Source: Clostridia bacterium
Lineage (GTDB): Bacteria; Bacillota; Clostridia; Oscillospirales; Acutalibacteraceae
Length of the DNA: 64,000 bases
NCBI GenBank assembly: GCA_017623575.1
Contig: JAGAOS010000003.1
Coordinates: 1-64,000 of the forward strand
Reading direction: 5' to 3'
Positions 58,848 through 64,000 of the stretch are shown here, piece after piece. The notes beneath the pieces are model-generated. The model worked only from the letters and a program-made list of their open reading frames with translations, was not told where the DNA came from and did no database searches. The first letter of the stretch is position 1; every line of letters begins with the position of its first letter. The position numbers and the translations under genes are program-made.

Positions 58848-60278
58848 ATGTATGATGTTGCAATTATAGGCGGTGGAGTTATAGGCTCTATGCTGGCAAG
58901 ACAGCTTTCAAAATACAGCCTTAAAATCTGTGTTTTGGAAAAAGAAAATGATATTGCAATGGGCGCATCCAAGGCAAACAGCGGTATTGTTCACGGTGGC
59001 TTTGACCCCGAGCCCAACACACTTAAAGCGCGGCTCAATACCGTTGGCGTAGAAAAGCTTTTTGCGGTAGCAAAGGAGCTTAATGCCCCCATAAAACGCA
59101 ATGGCTCCATAGTTTGCGCCTTTGGTGAGGATGAAGAACACGCCATAAAGGAGCTTTATAACCGAGGAATAAAAAACAATATCCCCGGTATGGAGCTTTT
59201 AAGCGGCGATGAGGCAAGAAAGCTGGAACCCGCCCTTTCTGATAAGGTTACACTAGTGCTAAGGGCAACCAATGCGGGAATTATATGCCCCTATGAACTG
59301 ACAATAGCGGCAATGGGCAACGCAATGGACAACGGTGCCGAGCTTATAAGATGCTTTAAGGTGGAAACTATTGAAAAGGCAGATGATTGCTTTACCATTA
59401 CATCCCAAAAGGGCAAAACGGTAAAGGCAAAATACATTGCAAACTGTGCAGGTGCCTATTCAGATGAAATCTCCGCCCTTGCAGGGGATAATTCTTTTAA
59501 AATAATTCCAAGGGCGGGCGAATATATGCTACTGGATAAAGCCGCAGGCAGTCTGGTTTCCCACACAATATTTCAGGTGCCTTCCAAGGAGGGCAAGGGA
59601 ATACTTGTTTCCCCCACTGTTGACGGCAATCTGCTTACAGGTCCTACCGCAGGAGTTGTAAACTCCCCATCAAACACCGAAACTACCGCGCAGGGCTTAA
59701 AAATTGTGGAGCGCCTTGCCAAAAAAAGCGTACCGTCTGTTAATTTTCGTCAGGTAATAACCTCATTTTCGGGTGTTCGCTCCTCTGAGAAAAACGGCGA
59801 CTTTATAATTAAAATGAGCGATGTAACCAAAAACCTTTTAAATGTAGCGGCAATAGATTCTCCGGGGCTTACCTGCTCGGTAGCCATTGCCGATTACGCC
59901 ATAGAAGCACTTGAAAAAAGCGGTCTTAAACTAACTCCCAAAGCCAATTATAATCCCAACCGACCCGACCCACATCACTTTAGAAAAATGACCGATGACG
60001 AAAAGGATGCCTTTATTAAAAAGAATCCAGATTACGGCAGAATTATCTGCCGCTGCGAGGGTGTCAGCGAGGGGGAAATCAGGGCGGCTGTAACCACCAA
60101 TCCCAAGGCGCTGGATATTGATAGTGTCAAGCGTCGCACCCGCTCGGGTATGGGTCGCTGTCAAGGCGGCTTCTGTATGCCCTATGTAATGCAAATTATA
60201 AGTGAGGAAACAGGCATACCAATGGAAGAAATCACAAAAAAGGGCGAAGGCTCAAATCAACTTATAGGACGGATATAA
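58848..60278 (+). CDS. FAD-dependent glycerol-3-phosphate dehydrogenase-like (GlpA type, BFD domain)
   Basis: This 476-residue flavoprotein has the DAO fold: IIGGGVIGSMLARQL (FAD binding) and ANSGIVHGGFDPEPNTLKA near residue 45. The C-terminal BFD-like [2Fe-2S] domain has Cys pairs in IICRCEGVSEGE (about 400) and GMGRCQGGFCMP (about 435). This is the Thermotoga/clostridial GlpA-type enzyme that oxidises glycerol-3-phosphate to dihydroxyacetone phosphate anaerobically. Its partners follow at 5 and 2 bases. Regulation by the GlpP encoded upstream is likely. Confidence 0.88.
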   Translation: MYDVAIIGGGVIGSMLARQLSKYSLKICVLEKENDIAMGASKANSGIVHGGFDPEPNTLKARLNTVGVEKLFAVAKELNAPIKRNGSIVCAFGEDEEHAIKELYNRGIKNNIPGMELLSGDEARKLEPALSDKVTLVLRATNAGIICPYELTIAAMGNAMDNGAELIRCFKVETIEKADDCFTITSQKGKTVKAKYIANCAGAYSDEISALAGDNSFKIIPRAGEYMLLDKAAGSLVSHTIFQVPSKEGKGILVSPTVDGNLLTGPTAGVVNSPSNTETTAQGLKIVERLAKKSVPSVNFRQVITSFSGVRSSEKNGDFIIKMSDVTKNLLNVAAIDSPGLTCSVAIADYAIEALEKSGLKLTPKANYNPNRPDPHHFRKMTDDEKDAFIKKNPDYGRIICRCEGVSEGEIRAAVTTNPKALDIDSVKRRTRSGMGRCQGGFCMPYVMQIISEETGIPMEEITKKGEGSNQLIGRI

Positions 60279-60282
60279 TACT

Positions 60283-61536
60283 ATGGATATTAAAAATTTT
60301 GATATAGTTGTTGTGGGGGGCGGTCCCGCAGGTATGGCGGCGGCGGTTGCCGCTTATGACAGCGGAATAACAAGTGTTGCCATAATAGATAGAGAGCCGT
60401 CCTTAGGCGGAATACTCCGTCAGTGTATTCATAACGGCTTTGGACTTCATAAGCTTGGCAAAGAGCTAACGGGTCCCGAATATGCCGCCGTTTATGAAAC
60501 AGAGGTTGCAAAAAGAAGTATAATGGTGTATTATGAAACTATGGTAACATCAGTTTCGGCAGATAAAACTGTCACCGCCACAAACAAAAACGGTATTTTA
60601 AAAATCAAAGCAAAAGCAGTAATTCTTGCAATGGGCTGTAGAGAGCGTAGCCGCGGCGCCCTTAACATAAGCGGCACCCGACCCGCAGGTATTTACAGCG
60701 CAGGCACCGCCCAAAAGCTTATGAACTGTGAAGGCTTTGCGGTAGGCAAAACCGCCGTTATTTTAGGCTCGGGAGATATAGGTCTGATTATGGCTCGCCG
60801 TATGTCTTTAGAGGGAGCAAAGGTAGAAGCCGTTTGTGAGCTTATGCCCTATTCGGGCGGTCTTACCCGTAATATTGTACAGTGCTTGGAGGATTTTGAC
60901 ATTCCCCTATACCTCAGCACCACCGTTGCAGAAATTCACGGTAAAGACAGAATTGAAGGTGTTACCATTGCCAAGGTGGATGAAAACCGCAATATTATTG
61001 AAGAAACTAAGCGTTACATTCCCTGTGATACCCTACTTCTTTCGGTAGGACTTATTCCCGAAAATGAGCTTACTATGGGTGCGGGAATTACTATGGATAA
61101 TGTTACAAACGGCGCAGTTGTAGACCAATACCGCCAGACCGAACAAAGCGGAATTTTCGCTTGCGGAAATGTGCTTCAGGTACACGATTTGGTTGATTAT
61201 GTATCTGACGAGGCGGAAATTGCAGGAAAATCCGCCGCAAAATATGTAAAAAATCAGCTTGAAGCAGGCAACACCGTTAAAACGGTTGCGGGCAACGGTG
61301 TAAGATATGTTCTTCCCCAAAAGGTGGATATTAAAAGCTCAGAGGATGTTTCTCTTTTTATGAGGGTTACCGCCCCGTTTGGCAAGGTGCGTTTTACAGC
61401 AAAATCGGGTGATACCCTACTTGCCACCGCAGTAAGACTCAAAGCCGCCCCCGGTGAAATGGAAAAAATCACAATTAAGGCGGAAAAATTAAGAGAAATC
61501 ACCACCGAAATCACCCTGTCGTTGGAGGAGCTGTAG
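60283..61536 (+). CDS. NAD(P)/FAD-dependent oxidoreductase, glycerol-3-phosphate dehydrogenase partner
   Basis: This 417-residue flavoprotein has two dinucleotide-binding sites: VVVGGGPAGMAAAVAA near residue 8 for FAD, and AVILGSGDIGLIMARRM near 163 for NAD(P). LGGILRQCIHNGFGLHKLG and FACGNVLQVHDLVDYVS are typical of the subunit paired with GlpA-like enzymes. It would pass electrons from the flavin/iron-sulfur subunit to NAD(P) or another carrier. It lies 5 bases after the GlpA-like gene and 2 bases before the DUF1667 gene, so the three likely form one complex. Confidence 0.85.
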   Translation: MDIKNFDIVVVGGGPAGMAAAVAAYDSGITSVAIIDREPSLGGILRQCIHNGFGLHKLGKELTGPEYAAVYETEVAKRSIMVYYETMVTSVSADKTVTATNKNGILKIKAKAVILAMGCRERSRGALNISGTRPAGIYSAGTAQKLMNCEGFAVGKTAVILGSGDIGLIMARRMSLEGAKVEAVCELMPYSGGLTRNIVQCLEDFDIPLYLSTTVAEIHGKDRIEGVTIAKVDENRNIIEETKRYIPCDTLLLSVGLIPENELTMGAGITMDNVTNGAVVDQYRQTEQSGIFACGNVLQVHDLVDYVSDEAEIAGKSAAKYVKNQLEAGNTVKTVAGNGVRYVLPQKVDIKSSEDVSLFMRVTAPFGKVRFTAKSGDTLLATAVRLKAAPGEMEKITIKAEKLREITTEITLSLEEL

Positions 61537-61537
61537 T

Positions 61538-61885
61538 ATGAAAAAACAACTTATTTGTATAATCTGCCCCCGTGGCTGTACCCTCACCGCCGAGTCGGGC
61601 AATGGAATAAAGGTAAGCGGAAACGCCTGCCCCAAAGGCGAAAAATACGCCATAGATGAGCTTACAAATCCACTTCGCACCGTAACCTCCACAGTAAGGG
61701 TTAAAAATATGCCCCTTACAATGGTAAGTGTAAAAACAAAAGACCCCATTCCAAAGGATAAAATGGCAGAGGCTATGAAAATAATCCGCGCTACCGAGGT
61801 AAACGCACCAATTAAAATAGGTGATGTTATTATAAAGGATGTTTTCGGCACAGATATTATCGCCACAAAAGAAATAAATCTTTAA
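61538..61885 (+). CDS. DUF1667 iron-sulfur-like small subunit
   Basis: This 115-residue protein has four N-terminal Cys (IICPRGC preceded by ICI, and NACPKGEKYA) that fit a metal or Fe-S site. DUF1667 proteins are regularly found third in this kind of glycerol-3-phosphate dehydrogenase operon, as in Thermotoga. It is probably the electron-transfer subunit. The gene is coupled to the preceding one by 1-2 bases. Confidence 0.85.
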   Translation: MKKQLICIICPRGCTLTAESGNGIKVSGNACPKGEKYAIDELTNPLRTVTSTVRVKNMPLTMVSVKTKDPIPKDKMAEAMKIIRATEVNAPIKIGDVIIKDVFGTDIIATKEINL

Positions 61886-61900
61886 AAAGAAGGTCATAAA

Positions 61901-62701
61901 ATGAATTCCAACCAAATGCTAAAAAAAATAAAGCTCTTTTTGTTTGATATGGATGGAACCCTGTATCTGGGCAACCGCCTGTATGATTTCACAAAGGAGC
62001 TTTTAGAAACCATAAAAAGCCAAGGCAACCGCTATCTTTTTATGACCAACAATTCCTCCAAAAGCGTTGTCGACTATATTAAAAAACTTAAAAAATTGGG
62101 CATTGACTCCACAAAAGAGGATTTTATAACCTCCTCTCAGGCAACGGCATATTATTTAAAAAAGAACTACCCCACCGCAAGGCTTTATGTTATGGGAACT
62201 CAGTCCCTTAAGGATGAACTGATTTCTGAAGGCTTTGCCATAACCGAGGTGTTAAATGATGTTGACCTTATTGTTATGGGCTTTGATACCGAGCTTACCT
62301 TTAAAAAGCTGGAAGATGTCAGCAAGCTGCTGCTCACCCGCGATATTCCATATATCGCCACCAATCCCGACCTTGTATGCCCCACCGAATTTGGCAGTGT
62401 TCCCGATTGCGGAAGTGTAAGCATTATGCTTAAAAATGTAAGCGGCAGAGAACCCCTTTTTATAGGTAAGCCCTCCCCCCTTATGCCCACCCTTGCAATG
62501 GATAAATGGGGAGTTTCCCCCGATGAAACCGCCGTTATAGGCGACAGAATTTATACCGATATTAAAAGCGGAATAAACGCAGGTGCCCACAGTATTCTGG
62601 TAATGAGCGGCGAAACCACCGAGGAAATTTTAAACGCATCAAAGGATAAACCCGAGCTGGTTCTCCCCGACGCAAGCTATATAACAAAGGCAATAAAGTA
62701 A
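61901..62701 (+). CDS. HAD-IIA phosphatase (NagD/glycerol-phosphatase-like)
   Basis: This 266-residue HAD hydrolase has motif I FLFDMDGTLYLG near residue 14, motif II FMTNNSSKS near 47, and a C-terminal motif III/IV region with GKPSPLM and VIGDRIYTDIKSG. The C2 cap type matches NagD, AraL and glycerol-phosphate phosphatases. In this operon, 16 bases after the DUF1667 gene, a role in dephosphorylating glycerol-3-phosphate or a toxic by-product is plausible, but the substrate is not proven. Confidence 0.88.
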   Translation: MNSNQMLKKIKLFLFDMDGTLYLGNRLYDFTKELLETIKSQGNRYLFMTNNSSKSVVDYIKKLKKLGIDSTKEDFITSSQATAYYLKKNYPTARLYVMGTQSLKDELISEGFAITEVLNDVDLIVMGFDTELTFKKLEDVSKLLLTRDIPYIATNPDLVCPTEFGSVPDCGSVSIMLKNVSGREPLFIGKPSPLMPTLAMDKWGVSPDETAVIGDRIYTDIKSGINAGAHSILVMSGETTEEILNASKDKPELVLPDASYITKAIK

Positions 62702-62720
62702 AAAATTTGAAGATATCACG

Positions 62721-63266
62721 ATGAATCAAAAAGTTACAAATTATATTGTAAAATATCCAACAGGACAAGAACCAACTATTACAAAACCTGCTGAATTTTC
62801 ATCATATAGATTTATATTAGGTAAACAAGGCACTTGTCCTTTGGTTGCCATTTGTATGAATCCCTCCGCCGCAGATAAAACTTCAAGCGACCGTACTATT
62901 AACCGGATAATAAAAATCAGCAAGTCACTTAATATGGATGGTTGGATAGTATTAAACACATACCCTGAAAGAGCAACAAATGCAAAAATGATTAACTCAT
63001 TTTGTCAAAAATTGTCCGATGAAAACCTCACTATAATTAAAAATTTTCTTATAGAAAACAATATTAAAGAGGTATGGGGTGCTTGGGGTAATGACAAAAA
63101 TATTAATGCGTTGGTTTGTGGGAAAAATCAGTTAATAACCATGCTAAAAGATATGGGTATTAAAGTATATTATTTTGGAACTCTCACCAAAAAAGGAAAT
63201 CCTCGACACCCAATTCAAAGGTGGGAAAAATGGGATCCTTCAAAAAAAGAATACCTACCGTTATAA
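62721..63266 (+). CDS. DUF1643-family protein
   Basis: This 181-residue protein has the DUF1643 pattern: AICMNPSAADKTSSDRTINRI near residue 43, VLNTYPERATNAK near 77, VWGAWGNDKN near 117, and a C-terminal KGNPRHPIQRWEKW. The function is unknown, though members often sit in mobile or defence-related regions. It is clearly more AT-rich than the preceding operon and uses different codons, so horizontal transfer is likely. It follows the HAD gene by 20 bases. Confidence 0.8.
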   Translation: MNQKVTNYIVKYPTGQEPTITKPAEFSSYRFILGKQGTCPLVAICMNPSAADKTSSDRTINRIIKISKSLNMDGWIVLNTYPERATNAKMINSFCQKLSDENLTIIKNFLIENNIKEVWGAWGNDKNINALVCGKNQLITMLKDMGIKVYYFGTLTKKGNPRHPIQRWEKWDPSKKEYLPL

Positions 63267-63356
63267 CTAATTATTTTCTTTGTGTGTACTAAACTACATA
63301 TAAAATTTTAAGTTTATCATTACCCAACCCAACATTTGCAAAAGAATAATAAATCA

Positions 63357-63397
63357 AAAGCCGCTCGTTGGAATTTCTACCAACGGGCGGCTTTTTT
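63357..63397. terminator. bidirectional terminator
   Basis: AAAAGCCGC-T-CGTTGG pairs with CCAACG-G-GCGGCTTTTTT around an 8-base loop. It separates the DUF1643 gene from the convergent kinase gene. Confidence 0.88.
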
Positions 63398-63411
63398 ACA
63401 TCAAATGCAAA

Positions 63412-64000
63412 CTATTTATTTTTACAATATTTAGAAACGATCTGCTTCATTGTTTCCCAATTTCTTTCCATATCTGCAACAAGCTTAAACTGGGTACGGC
63501 AACGGTCCAGATTATGTTCAGAATATTTAATTTTAAAGTATGTATCGCCCTCTAAATAATCGGTGAGGAAGCGCATACCACACTCAATGGTCATCATCTT
63601 TGCGCCTTCGGGCATAAGCATAATTTCGCTATCTGCCAGCTGACCGTCACAGCCGGTTAAAAATCCGTCTGCAAAGGCGGTGAACATACCAATATCAATA
63701 CCAACCTTGGATAAATCCTTTTCATCCTCAGCGGCGGTGCTTGCACCAAAGCGGATGGCATCACCAAAATCTGTAACCGAGAAGCCGGGCATAATTGTAT
63801 CAAGGTCAATAACACAAAGTGCCTTGCGGGTTTTGGCATCTAACATTGCGTTGTTGGTTTTTGTATCGTTATGGCTAACTCTGAGGGGAAGCTCACCTTT
63901 TTTATGTGCATCGGCAAGAACGCTGTAGAAATCGGCACGCTCCATAACAAATTTAATCTCTTCCTGCACGCCTGCAGCTCTACCCATTTTATCGGCTTCT
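63412..64000 (-). CDS. NahK-like sugar kinase / phosphotransferase, partial
   Basis: This is the C-terminal part (about 195 residues visible) of an APH-fold kinase. The catalytic loop reads VSHNDTKTNNAML (His-x-Asp with following Asn) and the metal Asp is in CVIDLDTIMPG, then FSVTDFGDAIRFG. These match N-acetylhexosamine 1-kinase (NahK), which phosphorylates GlcNAc or GalNAc. The frame is open to the window edge, so the true start lies beyond 64000. Its location near glycan enzymes supports HexNAc use. Confidence 0.78.
   Translation of the reverse strand, partial: EADKMGRAAGVQEEIKFVMERADFYSVLADAHKKGELPLRVSHNDTKTNNAMLDAKTRKALCVIDLDTIMPGFSVTDFGDAIRFGASTAAEDEKDLSKVGIDIGMFTAFADGFLTGCDGQLADSEIMLMPEGAKMMTIECGMRFLTDYLEGDTYFKIKYSEHNLDRCRTQFKLVADMERNWETMKQIVSKYCKNK

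Overview
The window looks like the chromosome of an anaerobic, spore-forming clostridial bacterium of the Oscillospirales/Ruminococcaceae type, probably from gut or rumen. The reasons are a GerA/SpoVAF germination protein, a type I dockerin, PPi-dependent phosphofructokinase, a GlpP-controlled anaerobic glycerol-3-phosphate oxidation operon, several glycan-degrading enzymes, and many consensus promoters with 17-base spacers. This placement rests on gene content only. No rRNA is present, and I see only one tRNA.

Layout. 0.1-9.2 kb: lipoprotein, tRNA-Leu(UAA), glmS, a GerA-family protein, an F420-ligase-like protein, pepD, hemolysin III and a Na+/alanine symporter. 9.2-13.4 kb: a MarR-controlled heterodimeric ABC exporter. 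13.5-14.2 kb: a compact CRISPR-like mini-array with its own consensus promoter and terminator, next to a dispersed repeat. 14.2-26 kb: pfp, a double-esterase dockerin protein, a cell-wall amidase/GHL10 pair, and trx-trxB-nitrilase. 26-30.5 kb: phage module 1 (TerS, TerL, portal, membrane/coiled-coil protein, holin, endolysin). 30.7-31.7 kb: a small XRE regulator divergent from a Cys-rich protein, then mosaic repeats. 31.7-38.7 kb: dut, two polysaccharide deacetylases, yhaM, a D-aminopeptidase, an alpha-galactosidase and divergent mntP. 38.8-44.5 kb: phage module 2 (scaffold, N4-gp56-type capsid protein, small head protein, fibre-like protein, adaptor, hub). 44.6-54.2 kb: beta-mannosidase, Bax-inhibitor-like protein, lexA, an acyltransferase, rnhA, a YgjV-like protein and two glycan-related proteins. 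54.2-54.8 kb: mosaic repeats. 54.8-63.3 kb: greA, a nitroreductase, an SGNH lipoprotein, glpP, mgtC, a glpA-like operon, a HAD phosphatase and a DUF1643 protein. The window ends inside a NahK-like kinase.

The most interesting observation is the pair of phage modules. Together they hold a nearly complete short-tailed head and lysis gene set, but no integrase, replication or tape-measure gene. About 8 kb of ordinary host genes separate them. Both start from the same unusual promoter: an identical 14-mer, TAGTGGGGGGAAAG, lies exactly 16 bases upstream of a TATAAT-like -10 in each case. All twelve genes are open and tightly packed. This fits a co-regulated, possibly domesticated, gene-transfer-agent-like particle encoded at two loci. 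A prophage split by rearrangement is the main alternative.

Secondary points are the cas-less CRISPR-like array, a mosaic dispersed repeat family at four sites (two of them inverted copies flanking about 22 kb), a homopolymer frameshift in one of two tandem deacetylases, and structured leaders before the alanine symporter, glpP and mgtC.
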